Shown one piece after another: positions 51,651 to 61,914 of a stretch of 64,000 nt of DNA. The DNA comes from Pelagibacteraceae bacterium (GTDB lineage: Bacteria; Pseudomonadota; Alphaproteobacteria; Pelagibacterales; Pelagibacteraceae). Both the position numbers and the translations under genes were made by a program. Below the pieces are notes generated by a model, which had not been told where the DNA came from, made no database searches, and was given only the letters and a program-made list of their open reading frames with translations. The stretch spans positions 758,572-822,571 of the forward strand of contig JALEGD010000001.1 in NCBI GenBank assembly GCA_022763425.1. Direction: 5' to 3'. The number at the start of each line of letters is the position of its first letter. Position 1 is the first letter of the stretch.

Positions 51651-52095
51651 TAATATTAATTATTTAATTTTTACACTATTTAATATAGGCAAGTTACCTG
51701 CATCTGGTACCTTTGGCAGTATATTTACTATTATCTTTTATTTTGTTTTTTATAATTTTTTTTCAAATTTGATTTTTGTAATTATAATTATTGGAGTTTT
51801 TTTATACTCATTATTTTATTTACAAAAAACACTAAATAACTTTTCAAAAGATGATCCTAAAGAAATTGTAATTGATGAATTTATTGGACAATTAATTCCA
51901 TTGATAATTTGTGATGGAAATTTATTATTAATTTTATTATCGTTTATAAGTTTTAGATTTTTTGATATTTTAAAAATATATCCTGCAAATATTTTTGATA
52001 AAAAAATTAAAGGGCCAATTGGAATTATTGGTGATGATATAATTGCTGGAATATATAGTTTTATAATAATTTATGTTATTAAATTATATTTATGA
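51643..52095 (+). CDS. pgpA: Phosphatidylglycerophosphatase A
   Basis: GKLPASGTFGSIFTI, DPKEIVIDEFIGQLIPL, FRFFDILKIYPANIFD, IGIIGDDIIAGIYS. Confidence 0.93.
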   Translation: MLSNINYLIFTLFNIGKLPASGTFGSIFTIIFYFVFYNFFSNLIFVIIIIGVFLYSLFYLQKTLNNFSKDDPKEIVIDEFIGQLIPLIICDGNLLLILLSFISFRFFDILKIYPANIFDKKIKGPIGIIGDDIIAGIYSFIIIYVIKLYL

Positions 52096-52559
52096 TCAAT
52101 AAAAAAATTATTAATAAGTTAATTAAAAATAAAATCACTATTTCTGTTGCTGAATCATGCACTGGAGGGATGATTGCTAGTGAAATAACATCAGTTCCGA
52201 ATTCATCAAATATTTTTAATCTTGGATTAGTCACATATTCAAATCAATCAAAAGAAAAACTACTGAAAATTAAAAAACAAAATTTAAAAAAATACGGAGC
52301 TGTAAGTTCACAAATATGTAAAGATATGATTGAAAATCTTTTTAAAATATCCAAAACTGATATATGTATATCAACGACTGGTATTGCAGGTCCAAGCGGA
52401 GGTAGCAAATTGAAACCAGTAGGATTAGTTTATATCGGTATCAAGTTTAAAAAAATCTATAAAATCTATATGTATAATTTTAATAAAAAATTAGAAAGAA
52501 ATAAAATTCAAAAAAAAACTGTAAATACTGCATTTAATTTGCTGGATCAAATAATCTAA
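52092..52559 (+). CDS. CinA C-terminal family protein (nicotinamide-nucleotide amidohydrolase type)
   Basis: ISVAESCTGGMIASEITSVPNSS, GLVTYSNQSKEKLL, ISTTGIAGPSGGSKLKPVGLVYIG. Confidence 0.94.
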   Translation: MINKKIINKLIKNKITISVAESCTGGMIASEITSVPNSSNIFNLGLVTYSNQSKEKLLKIKKQNLKKYGAVSSQICKDMIENLFKISKTDICISTTGIAGPSGGSKLKPVGLVYIGIKFKKIYKIYMYNFNKKLERNKIQKKTVNTAFNLLDQII

Positions 52560-53005
52560 TTTTTGTGTAAATAATCAGCTCTATTTTCAAAAGATCTCAA
52601 TATTTTATCAAAGCCAATATCAAACATTGAAGTTAGCATTTTATTTAACAAAAAATTCTTGAGTTCTAAATTTATAGAAAAAGATACTTCACACTTATTA
52701 TTTGAAATTTTTTTCAAAGACCAAATATTTTCTAAATTTTTTAAAGGACCTTTTATTGATTTAACTATTATTTTTTTCTTAATTTTATCAAAGTTTACAC
52801 TGCTAGTATAAACATCTTTTGCAAAAGAATAGCCTATTTCAAGATCTGCTACAATAACTATGTTTTTTTCATTTTCTTTTTTTGATACTATTCTTGAGTC
52901 GCTACACCAGGGTAAAAATTTTTTATATTCATCTATATCAAGTATTAACTTTTCTATTAGCTCAATTGGATAATTAAATTTTTTAACTATTTTTTTCTGA
53001 GGCAA
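52556..53005 (-). CDS. RatA/COQ10-like START-domain protein
   Basis: YPIELIEKLILDIDEYKKFLPWCSDSRIV...NIWSLKKISNNKCEVSFSINLELKNFLLN. Confidence 0.9.
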   Translation of the reverse strand: MPQKKIVKKFNYPIELIEKLILDIDEYKKFLPWCSDSRIVSKKENEKNIVIVADLEIGYSFAKDVYTSSVNFDKIKKKIIVKSIKGPLKNLENIWSLKKISNNKCEVSFSINLELKNFLLNKMLTSMFDIGFDKILRSFENRADYLHKN

Positions 53006-53006
53006 T

Positions 53007-53930
53007 TTAAATAAGGTTATTTTGTCTTTTTTCTTTTAATTTCTGAAAATCATCATCAGCATGATAACTAGATCTTGTCATAGGACTTGAGGATACTAAT
53101 AAAAAACCTTTTGAATAAGCAATTTTTTTATATTTTTCAAAATCCTCAGGGGGTATAAATTTTTTTATTGGATAGTGCCTTTCAGTTGGCTGAAGATATT
53201 GTCCTAAAGTTAAAAAATCTACCTTGGCACATCTTAAATCATCCATAACTTGATACAACTCGTCTTCACTTTCTCCTAAACCAAGCATTAAACCAGATTT
53301 TGTAAATATTTTATCATCACAATCTTTTACTTCTTTTAGTAAGTTTATAGATTGAAAATAACGTGATCCAGGCCTTACTTTTGTATAATTAGAAGGAACG
53401 GTTTCAATATTGTGATTAAATACATCAGGTTTTGCTAAGATGATTTTTTTATATACATCGCCTTTTCTTAAGAAATCAGGTGTTAAAATTTCAACACTTG
53501 TATTTGGGTTTAATTTTTTTATTTCTAAAATTGTTTGAGCAAAATGTTCTGCTCCACCATCTTCTAAATCATCTCTATCAACAGAAGTAATAACTACATG
53601 TTTTAAATTTAAATCGTTCGTTGCTTTTGCAATTCTTAACGGCTCTTTGCGATCTAGAGCATTTGGTAATCCTGTTTTAACATTGCAAAAAGCACAAGCC
53701 CTGGTGCAAGTATCTCCCATAATCATAAAAGTTGCATGTCTCTTGCTCCAACACTCAGATATATTGGGGCATCCTGCTTCTTCACAAACTGTATGAAGAT
53801 TATTACTTTTTACTATTTCTTTAGTTTCATTATAAACTGAAGAATTCGATATTTTTACCCTAATCCAATCAGGTTTTCTCTGTATAGGATTTATTGGTTT
53901 ATTAATCTTTTCTGGATGCCTTGGTTTCAT
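53007..53930 (-). CDS. lipA: Lipoyl synthase
   Basis: [39 protein letters not shown] (two 4Fe-4S motifs). Confidence 0.97.
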   Translation of the reverse strand: MKPRHPEKINKPINPIQRKPDWIRVKISNSSVYNETKEIVKSNNLHTVCEEAGCPNISECWSKRHATFMIMGDTCTRACAFCNVKTGLPNALDRKEPLRIAKATNDLNLKHVVITSVDRDDLEDGGAEHFAQTILEIKKLNPNTSVEILTPDFLRKGDVYKKIILAKPDVFNHNIETVPSNYTKVRPGSRYFQSINLLKEVKDCDDKIFTKSGLMLGLGESEDELYQVMDDLRCAKVDFLTLGQYLQPTERHYPIKKFIPPEDFEKYKKIAYSKGFLLVSSSPMTRSSYHADDDFQKLKEKRQNNLI

Positions 53931-54226
53931 TTAATTATAATGAGCTTTTCCCCTTTTTTTCCAACTAAAAATTTTTTTCTATATATTTCGTCAATAAATT
54001 CGAGATTTATTTTTGTTGTTAATGCTTCATTTTCTTCTTTTAATTGTTGGTTTTTAATTTTAAGATTTTTTTCAACTTCAACTAAACTTTGATATTCAAG
54101 TTTTTTATTTTGAAAAGAAAAATAACCTCTATTTCCATCAAAAAAATTAATTACAAAGTACATTATTAAAAAGATATTAATAATTATAAATTTATAATTC
54201 TTAAAAAATAAAAAAAACTTTATCAT
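53927..54226 (-). CDS. ftsB: FtsB/DivIC-like septum formation initiator
   Basis: Single TM, coiled coil ([25 protein letters not shown]), [11 protein letters not shown]; adjacent to eno. Confidence 0.8.
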   Translation of the reverse strand: MIKFFLFFKNYKFIIINIFLIMYFVINFFDGNRGYFSFQNKKLEYQSLVEVEKNLKIKNQQLKEENEALTTKINLEFIDEIYRKKFLVGKKGEKLIIIK

Positions 54227-55482
54227 TATATTGCTGACATCCCAGGATTCTTAAGAATTTCTTCAATATTTAACAATCTATTATATTTTGAAACTCTTTC
54301 AGATCTTGAAAGAGAACCTGTTTTAATTTGATTAGATTTTGTGGCGACTGCTAAATCAGAAATAAAAGTATCCTCAGTATCACCGGATCTGTGAGAGATA
54401 ATTGTATTAAAGTTATTATTTTGAGCTAAATATATAGTTTTTAAAGTTTCACTGACGGTTCCTATTTGATTCAATTTAATTAAGATTGCATTCGCAGATT
54501 TTTCTTCAATGCCTTTGTCTAACCTTTTGTGATTAGTTACAAATAAATCATCACCTACAATTTGAACTTTTTCACCTAGTCTTTTGGTTAAACTCGACCA
54601 CGAGCTCCAATCATCTTCAAAAATTGGATCCTCAATTGATTTTATAGGATATTTATTTGTTAAAGATGAATAATAATCAATTAATTCTCCTGAACTAATT
54701 TTTTTATTAGTTATAATTGAATAATTTTTACCATCATATAATTCATTGGAAGCAACATCTAAACATAAAGTTACATCTTTACCTGGTTTAAATCCTGATT
54801 TGTTTATAGACTCTAAAATCAAATCTATTGCCTCTTCATCAGAATTTAAATTCGGGGCAAAACCACCTTCGTCACCTACGCTTGTATTCATTTTATTTGC
54901 TTCAAGTATTTTTTTTAAATTTTGTATTGTTAAAAAAGCTATCTGCATGCATTCTTCAAAAGAATCTGCTCCATCAGGTCTAATCATAAATTCTTGAATA
55001 TTCAGGGAATTATTTGCATGTGCGCCACCATTAACAATATTCATTAATGGAAAAGGTAATTTATATTTTTTATCTTTTGACAAATACTCAAATATTTCTT
55101 TTTTTTGACTTTGAGCAGCAGCTTTACAATTAGCTATAGAAACAGATAGAATTGAATTTGCTCCTAATTTAGATTTATTATCTGTACCATCTAAATTAAT
55201 TAATAATTCGTCAATATTTTCTTGATCTAAAGAATCTTTTCCCTTTAGATGATTGTTAATCAAATTGTTCACATTTTCCACTGCATTAAAAACGCTTTTA
55301 TTCAGATATTTAGAATTTTCATCTCTTAACTCACAAGCCTCGTAACTACCAGTTGATGCACCGGATGGTACTATAGATGTTCCAATTGAACCGTCCTCGA
55401 GTTTTACATTTGATTGAACAGTTGGAAAACCTCTGCTATCAAATACCTGTCTTGACTTAATCTCAATTATTTTTGTCATCAA
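54226..55482 (-). CDS. eno: Enolase
   Basis: IKSRQVFDSRGFPTVQ, SGASTGSYEACELRD, SVGDEGGFAPNL, SHRSGDTEDTFISDLAVA. Confidence 0.97.
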   Translation of the reverse strand: MMTKIIEIKSRQVFDSRGFPTVQSNVKLEDGSIGTSIVPSGASTGSYEACELRDENSKYLNKSVFNAVENVNNLINNHLKGKDSLDQENIDELLINLDGTDNKSKLGANSILSVSIANCKAAAQSQKKEIFEYLSKDKKYKLPFPLMNIVNGGAHANNSLNIQEFMIRPDGADSFEECMQIAFLTIQNLKKILEANKMNTSVGDEGGFAPNLNSDEEAIDLILESINKSGFKPGKDVTLCLDVASNELYDGKNYSIITNKKISSGELIDYYSSLTNKYPIKSIEDPIFEDDWSSWSSLTKRLGEKVQIVGDDLFVTNHKRLDKGIEEKSANAILIKLNQIGTVSETLKTIYLAQNNNFNTIISHRSGDTEDTFISDLAVATKSNQIKTGSLSRSERVSKYNRLLNIEEILKNPGMSAI

Positions 55483-56309
55483 AAACTGTTTTGTTTAACC
55501 AAATCATCTATTTTTTTTATATTTTTTAAAAAATTTTCTAAATCAGATAATTTTAACATATTTGGTCCATCTGAAGGTGCGTTATCTGGATCATCATGAA
55601 CTTCCAGAAAAAGACCCGCAACCCCTACTGCAATTGCGGCTTTAGATAAATCATAAATAAACTCTCTTTCCCCACCGCTTGAATCGCCTTTTCCACCAGG
55701 TTGTTGGACTGAGTGTGTAGCGTCAAATATAACTGGGTACTGTTCTTTTTTTAATATAGATATCGATCTCATATCTGAAACTAAAGTATTGTAGCCAAAA
55801 GATACTCCTCTCTCAGTTACTAAAATATTATCATTATTTGAATCTGATATTTTTTTTATTACATTTTTCATATCCCACGGAGCTAAGAACTGGCCTTTTT
55901 TAATATTTACTATTAAATTTGTTTTTGCCGCAGAAACCAACAAATCTGTTTGTCTACACATAAAAGCCGGGATTTGGATAATATCAACTACACTTTTAAC
56001 TTGATTACATTGTTCTGGTGAATGAACATCAGTTAAAATTGGTAAATTAAAATTCCTCTTAATTTCTTCGAATACTTTAATAGATTTATCCAAACCAATG
56101 CCTCTTTCGGACTTTAAACTTGTTCTATTAGCCTTATCGAAAGAGGTTTTATAAACTAAGTTTATTTTTAATTTATCAGTAATTTTTTTAATTTCTTCTG
56201 CCATGAACATGGCATGATCTCTATTTTCAAGCTGGCAAGGTCCAGAAATTAGGAAAAAAGGAAGATCGTTTGAAACATTAAATTTTTTTAAACTAATTTG
56301 TTTGCTCAT
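55479..56309 (-). CDS. kdsA: 3-deoxy-8-phosphooctulonate synthase
   Basis: FFLISGPCQLENRDHAM, YKTSFDKANRTS, DVHSPEQC, IIQIPAFMCRQTDLL, DATHSVQQPGG. Confidence 0.97.
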   Translation of the reverse strand: MSKQISLKKFNVSNDLPFFLISGPCQLENRDHAMFMAEEIKKITDKLKINLVYKTSFDKANRTSLKSERGIGLDKSIKVFEEIKRNFNLPILTDVHSPEQCNQVKSVVDIIQIPAFMCRQTDLLVSAAKTNLIVNIKKGQFLAPWDMKNVIKKISDSNNDNILVTERGVSFGYNTLVSDMRSISILKKEQYPVIFDATHSVQQPGGKGDSSGGEREFIYDLSKAAIAVGVAGLFLEVHDDPDNAPSDGPNMLKLSDLENFLKNIKKIDDLVKQNSF

Positions 56310-57926
56310 TTACTTTTTGTTTTTAGCGGCTTTTATAAAAGATGCAAATAAAGGGTGTGGAGAAAGTGGCCTAGATTTAAACTCGGGGTGAAATTGTACA
56401 CCCACGAACCACGGATGAGAATTTAGCTCAATAATTTCAGTTAATTTATTATTATTTGATAATCCAGAAAAAATTAACCCCTTGCTTTCAAATTTGTTTT
56501 TGTAGGCAATATTAACTTCGTATCTATGTCTATGTCTTTCATATATTTTTTTTGAATTATATATTTTCTTAACCATAGATTTTTCATTAAGATTACATTC
56601 ATATGAACCTAACCTCATTGTTCCACCCAGATTCTTTAAGTCACCTTTTTTTAACATGCCATCCTTATACCACTCCTCAATCAATCCGATTACTGGTATA
56701 CAATTTTTGTTTAATTCAGTTGAGTTTGCATTTCTTAATTTTAAAACATTTCTAGCAAATTCAATTAGCGATAACTGCATTCCAAAACAAATACCAAAAA
56801 ATGGAATTTTATTTTCTCTTGCAAACTTTATGCATTGTATTTTACCTTCGGTACCTCTTTTCCCAAATCCTCCTGGTATTAAAATACCATCTACTTTTTT
56901 TAATTTATTTTTAATTTGATTTTTCTTTAATTTTTCAGAATCTATTTTGTTTAGATTCACTTTAATACCATTCGCTAATCCACCATGGATTAAAGCTTCG
57001 TCAATAGATTTGTATGCATCTTTTAAATCAACATATTTTCCAACAACAGAAATATTTACTTCTTTTTTAGAATTTAAAATAATATTTTTAGTCCTGTACC
57101 ATGGTTTCAAATTAGGTTGTTTTTTGTTTTTTATATTGAAATGTTTTAAAACCTGATAATCAAATTTTTCTTTATAAAAACTAATTGGTGCTTCATAAAT
57201 TGTTTTAACATCTACAGTTTGAATAACATTTTCAATGTTAACATTACAAAATAAAGATATTTTTTTTCTTTGACCTTTTGGTAAAGGGATTTCTGATCTA
57301 CAAACTATAATATCCGGTTGTATTCCCAAACTTCTCAATTCTTTCACAGAATGTTGCGTAGGTTTAGTTTTTATCTCTTCAGAGGATTTTAGGTATGGAA
57401 CAAGAGTTAAATGAACAAATAAACTTTTATCTTTTCCAATATCGTTTGAAAATTGCCTAATTGCTTCTAAAAAAGGAAGGCTTTCGATATCTCCAACTGT
57501 TCCACCAATTTCACATATAACAAAATCATATCCACTAGTTTTTGCTTTTATGAAATCCTTAATTTGATTTGTTACATGAGGAATTACTTGAACAGTATTG
57601 CCCAAATATTTACCAGATCTTTCTTTTTCCAAAATTTGAGAATAAATTTTACCTGTTGTGACATTATCAAGCGATGTAAGATTTATATCGATAAATCTCT
57701 CATAGTGACCTAGATCTAAATCTGTTTCTGCTCCATCATCAGTAACAAAAACCTCTCCATGCTCAAAAGGATTCATTGTACCAGGATCAATATTTAAATA
57801 TGGATCAAGTTTCCTAATCTTTACTTTATACCCTCTGCTTTTGAGTAAGTAGCCTAATGAAGCTGAGGAAAGACCTTTTCCCAGGGAAGATACCACACCG
57901 CCAGTTACAAATATATAACGCGCCAT
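56310..57926 (-). CDS. pyrG: CTP synthase
   Basis: RYIFVTGGVVSSLGKGLSSASLGYLLKSRGYKV, glutamine amidotransferase PFFGICFGMQLSLIEFARN, VQFHPEFKSRP. Confidence 0.98.
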   Translation of the reverse strand: MARYIFVTGGVVSSLGKGLSSASLGYLLKSRGYKVKIRKLDPYLNIDPGTMNPFEHGEVFVTDDGAETDLDLGHYERFIDINLTSLDNVTTGKIYSQILEKERSGKYLGNTVQVIPHVTNQIKDFIKAKTSGYDFVICEIGGTVGDIESLPFLEAIRQFSNDIGKDKSLFVHLTLVPYLKSSEEIKTKPTQHSVKELRSLGIQPDIIVCRSEIPLPKGQRKKISLFCNVNIENVIQTVDVKTIYEAPISFYKEKFDYQVLKHFNIKNKKQPNLKPWYRTKNIILNSKKEVNISVVGKYVDLKDAYKSIDEALIHGGLANGIKVNLNKIDSEKLKKNQIKNKLKKVDGILIPGGFGKRGTEGKIQCIKFARENKIPFFGICFGMQLSLIEFARNVLKLRNANSTELNKNCIPVIGLIEEWYKDGMLKKGDLKNLGGTMRLGSYECNLNEKSMVKKIYNSKKIYERHRHRYEVNIAYKNKFESKGLIFSGLSNNNKLTEIIELNSHPWFVGVQFHPEFKSRPLSPHPLFASFIKAAKNKK

Positions 57927-57970
57927 GGAAGGTCTTTATATTTTAAATATATAAATAGTAAAACTCTTTA

Positions 57971-58270
57971 TTATTTGGATTTTGGTATTTTTGGAGAGTT
58001 ATCTTCTTTTTTCTCTATTTTATCTATAACAGAACTATTCTTTGCATCGTTTCTATGCATTGCTGTGAGTGTAATGCTTGTGATTATGAACATAATTGCA
58101 ACTACAGAAGTGAATTTCGTTAAAAAACTACCTGCGCTTCTTGACGACATAAATGAGTCGCTGCCAGAAGAACCTATTCCAAGAGCGCCCCCTTCAGATT
58201 TTTGCATTAACACAGAGCCAATTAATAAAAAGGCTAATATCACATGTACGGTTAAAATTATATTTTCCAC
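57971..58270 (-). CDS. secG: Preprotein translocase subunit SecG
   Basis: VHVILAFLLIGSVLMQKSEGGALGIGSSGSDSFMSSRSAGSFLTKFT. Confidence 0.94.
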   Translation of the reverse strand: MENIILTVHVILAFLLIGSVLMQKSEGGALGIGSSGSDSFMSSRSAGSFLTKFTSVVAIMFIITSITLTAMHRNDAKNSSVIDKIEKKEDNSPKIPKSK

Positions 58271-58275
58271 GCAGA

Positions 58276-59028
58276 CTAAGTATAATACTTTTTAATAATA
58301 TCAATGAAATTTTGTGTTTTCAAAGATGCACCACCAACCAAAAATCCATCACAAAAGTCTATATTTTTTAAACTTGATATATTTTTTGATGAAACTGAAC
58401 CTCCATATAAAACTGGAACATTTTTTTTAAAATCTTTTCTAATTAAATCTTTAATTTTTTTAAAAAAACTGTCCAAATATACTTTCTTCGGAATTATGCC
58501 TGTGCCGATTGACCAAATTGGTTCATATGCAATGACTATATTTCCTAAGTGCCTTTTATTATCTTTAAATGCTGAATAAATTTGGCTTTTAACTTTATTA
58601 AAAGATTTTTTATTTTTAAATTCATTTAAGGTTTCGCCAACACACAAAATGGCTTTTAAATTTTTGCTTGAAGCAAACTCAATTTTTTTATTTATATCTT
58701 TGTCTGTTTCACCTTCATTTCTATTTTCCGAATGACCTATAATTGTGTATTTGCAACCCAGTTGTCTTACCATTTTAGCACTCACAGATCCTGTAAATGC
58801 TCCATAATCGATTGATGAAGCAGTAATATTTTGTGACCCGATTTTTATAACAGAGATTTTTTTATCATTGATCAAACCCAATAAGGTAAATGGTAAACAG
58901 AAAATGCAGTTTAAATTAAATTTTTTTTTAAATTTTTTTAAAAATTTTTCAATTTTATATATTCGGTTAAGGTCTTTAGGCTCACCGTTCATTTTCCAGT
59001 TTGCAATAAAATACTTTTTTGAATACAT
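58276..59028 (-). CDS. tpiA: Triosephosphate isomerase
   Basis: KKYFIANWKMNG, YTIIGHSENR, IAYEPIWSIGTG, VLYGGSVSSKN. Met at 59028 preferred over listed 59058. Confidence 0.94.
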   Translation of the reverse strand: MYSKKYFIANWKMNGEPKDLNRIYKIEKFLKKFKKKFNLNCIFCLPFTLLGLINDKKISVIKIGSQNITASSIDYGAFTGSVSAKMVRQLGCKYTIIGHSENRNEGETDKDINKKIEFASSKNLKAILCVGETLNEFKNKKSFNKVKSQIYSAFKDNKRHLGNIVIAYEPIWSIGTGIIPKKVYLDSFFKKIKDLIRKDFKKNVPVLYGGSVSSKNISSLKNIDFCDGFLVGGASLKTQNFIDIIKKYYT

Positions 59029-59071
59029 TTTTACATTATTAAGGTAAATAACATTCACATATCAAGAAAAA

Positions 59072-60475
59072 ATGCAAAGCCTAACAAAAAAAATAGCTAT
59101 CACAATTATAACGGGAATAATTATTATTGTTTTTGGTGCCTGGGGAATGGGCGATTTGTTTAGTGATGGAAATAAAAACATTATAGCTGAAATAAAAGAT
59201 AAAAAAATTTATACAAAAGATTATATCGAATCTGCACGTAACTATGTAAATCAAAAAAATAAAACTGAATTAGCAGATATTGATCATTCTTTGATATTGA
59301 ATAATCTTTTAGCTGAAAAAATATATGAAAAATTTGCAGAAGACATGGGGATAGTTATTAATGATGACGCACTTGCATATTACATTCAGAATATCGAAGA
59401 GTTTAAAGATGAAGATGGAAAATTTTCTAGGACAAAATATGAAAAATATCTACTATTGAATAATTTAAATGTAATTAAGTTAGAGGAATATCTTAGAAAA
59501 GAATTAATTAAAAATTTAGTTGTACAATTATTTACCAACGGTATTTCTTCAACAAATTATCATTTAAAAAAAATAGAAAACGAATTTTTAAAGCAAGTTA
59601 AAGTTGAATTTTATCAAATTGAAAATGGTGAAAAAATTACTGATGAAAAAATAGAAAAATATTTCAATCAAAATAAACAAAAATTCTCCTTGGGTGAATT
59701 AAGAGAAGGAGAAGTTGCAAAATTAGATTATAAAACTCTTGGTTTTGAAAAAGAAAACGATCAATTTTACAAATTATTAAACAGTATAGAAAATGACGTA
59801 ATAAACAATTTAAACTATATTGATTTAAAAAAAAAATATAACATAAAAACCATACTAATAGAAAAAATTAATAGAAACGGTATAAACAAAAATCGTCTAT
59901 TATCTGAACAGAAACAATTCACAGAAATTCTATTCTCATTAAATGAAAATTTTAAAACGGAAATAATTGAAATAAAAAATGTTAAATACCTAGTACATTT
60001 AAAAAATATTATTAAAGATTACGAAGTAAAGTTAGAAACTGGAATTAAAAAAGAAATTCAAAATATCTTGAACTATAAAAAAAATAAAATATTAGCAAAA
60101 AATATAACAGAATCAAATGATGATGATATTTTTGAAATTTCAGCAAAAAAATATAACTTAAAAATAGAAAATGTTTTTTTTGAAAATATATTAGATAATA
60201 ACAAAATATTTGCTCAAAAGAGTATCGAACAAATATTTAGTGCAGAAGAAAACAAAGTATTGAGCATTAATGAAAAAAACAAAATTTATATTTTAAAAAT
60301 AAAAAAAATATCTAAAAATAAAAATAAAATTGATAACTTGGATAAAATACTAAAAAATCAAACAAAACAAGAATTTAAAACTTTAATTTTAAGAGACCTT
60401 GATGCTTATTTAATTAAAAAATATCCTATAAATTTAAATGAAAGAGTTTTAAATCAGGTTAAAAATAGTTTTTAA
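59072..60475 (+). CDS. PpiD/SurA_N-type periplasmic folding factor, apparently without a parvulin PPIase domain
   Basis: N-terminal anchor IAITIITGIIIIVFGAWGMGDLF, SurA_N-like helical region; syntenic with ppiD between tpiA and trpE. Confidence 0.78.
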   Translation: MQSLTKKIAITIITGIIIIVFGAWGMGDLFSDGNKNIIAEIKDKKIYTKDYIESARNYVNQKNKTELADIDHSLILNNLLAEKIYEKFAEDMGIVINDDALAYYIQNIEEFKDEDGKFSRTKYEKYLLLNNLNVIKLEEYLRKELIKNLVVQLFTNGISSTNYHLKKIENEFLKQVKVEFYQIENGEKITDEKIEKYFNQNKQKFSLGELREGEVAKLDYKTLGFEKENDQFYKLLNSIENDVINNLNYIDLKKKYNIKTILIEKINRNGINKNRLLSEQKQFTEILFSLNENFKTEIIEIKNVKYLVHLKNIIKDYEVKLETGIKKEIQNILNYKKNKILAKNITESNDDDIFEISAKKYNLKIENVFFENILDNNKIFAQKSIEQIFSAEENKVLSINEKNKIYILKIKKISKNKNKIDNLDKILKNQTKQEFKTLILRDLDAYLIKKYPINLNERVLNQVKNSF

Positions 60476-61914
60476 TGATTTCTCAAAAAAAAACTGAATT
60501 TAATAAATTCAAAAAAAAAAATAAATTTTCTATTACATATATAATTGAAAAAAATACCCCAATTGATAAAATAGATATTTTGATAAACAATGTTCTTCGA
60601 AAAAAAAATTCATTCATATTTGAATCTGTTGAAAAAGCAAAAACTAGAGGTAGGTATACGATTTTCGGATTCAAACCAGATTTAACACTCAAAATAATAA
60701 ATAAAAATATTTTTCTTAATAATAAAAAAATAAAAAAAAAATTAGAGCCTAAATTATTTTTAGAGAAATTTATTAAAGATTTTAATTTTAAATTACCCTC
60801 TAGCCTGCCTAAAATGTCAATGATGTTATCAGGATATCTAGGGTACGATATAATTCGATATTACGAAAATATACCCAATAAAAATAAAGATGATTTAAAT
60901 ATACCTGATGTACAATTAATCAGGCCTAATTTTATCTATATTCATGATAATCAAACTAATAAGATGTTTTATTTAAAATTAAATTTTAATAATAAATCAA
61001 ATTATAAAAATGAAATAAATTTTCTTAAAAAAGAAATATTAAAAGATTTCAAAACATCTAAAGTTTATAATAAAATAGAAATAAAAAAAAATTATTATTC
61101 AAAAATAAAATCAAATTTCACCAAGAAAGAGTTTTTGAAACTGGTGAATAAAGCAAAAAAATATATATCTATAGGAGATATTTTTCAGGTAGTAATAAGT
61201 CAAAGATTTGAAAAAAAATTAACAAAAGATCCGCTGGAAATTTATAAAAAAATTCGAGTTACAAACCCTTCGCCATTTCTATACTTTTTTAATTTTGAAG
61301 ACTTTCAGATTATTGGCAGTAGTCCTGAAATATTAGTAAGAGTTAGAGATCAAAAAATAACCATAAGGCCAATTGCGGGCACCAGAAAAAGAGGAAAAAA
61401 CAAAGATGAAGATAATAAACTTGCAAAAGATCTTTTAAATGACCCTAAAGAAATATCTGAGCATTTAATGTTGTTAGATCTTGGACGAAATGATGTAGGT
61501 AGAGTATCTGAGGATAATACAGTAAAAGTTGATGAAAAATTTAAAATAGAAAAATATTCACATGTTATGCATATTGTTTCTAATGTTGTGGGGAGATTTA
61601 AAAAAAATATTTCACTAATTGACGGCTTGCTTTCTGGTTTTCCAGCCGGAACAGTGTCTGGTGCGCCAAAAATAAGAGCCATGGAAATCATTGATCAATT
61701 AGAAAATAAAAAAAGAAAATTGTATGCAGGTGGCGTTGGTTATTTTTCAGCTAATGGTGATATGGATACATGCATTGCTTTAAGAACAGCTCTTGTAAAA
61801 AATAATAAAATTTATGTACAAGCCGGTGCAGGCATTGTAGCTGATAGTGTCCCCACTAAAGAATACCAAGAAACAATCAATAAAGCTAAGGCCTTACTCG
61901 AAGCTTCAAAATGA
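60475..61914 (+). CDS. trpE: Anthranilate synthase component I
   Basis: GDIFQVVISQRFEKKLTKDPLEIYKKIRVTNPSPFLYF, GTRKRGK, LLDLGRNDVGRV, FPAGTVSGAPKIRAMEII. Confidence 0.96.
   Translation: MISQKKTEFNKFKKKNKFSITYIIEKNTPIDKIDILINNVLRKKNSFIFESVEKAKTRGRYTIFGFKPDLTLKIINKNIFLNNKKIKKKLEPKLFLEKFIKDFNFKLPSSLPKMSMMLSGYLGYDIIRYYENIPNKNKDDLNIPDVQLIRPNFIYIHDNQTNKMFYLKLNFNNKSNYKNEINFLKKEILKDFKTSKVYNKIEIKKNYYSKIKSNFTKKEFLKLVNKAKKYISIGDIFQVVISQRFEKKLTKDPLEIYKKIRVTNPSPFLYFFNFEDFQIIGSSPEILVRVRDQKITIRPIAGTRKRGKNKDEDNKLAKDLLNDPKEISEHLMLLDLGRNDVGRVSEDNTVKVDEKFKIEKYSHVMHIVSNVVGRFKKNISLIDGLLSGFPAGTVSGAPKIRAMEIIDQLENKKRKLYAGGVGYFSANGDMDTCIALRTALVKNNKIYVQAGAGIVADSVPTKEYQETINKAKALLEASK

Noticed and set aside
57975-58371. 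Plus-strand ORFs opposite secG/tpiA
   Set aside because: Antisense to well-supported secG and tpiA; no domain signature.
61350-61691. 113-aa minus-strand ORF within trpE
   Set aside because: Antisense to the conserved chorismate-binding domain; no independent support.
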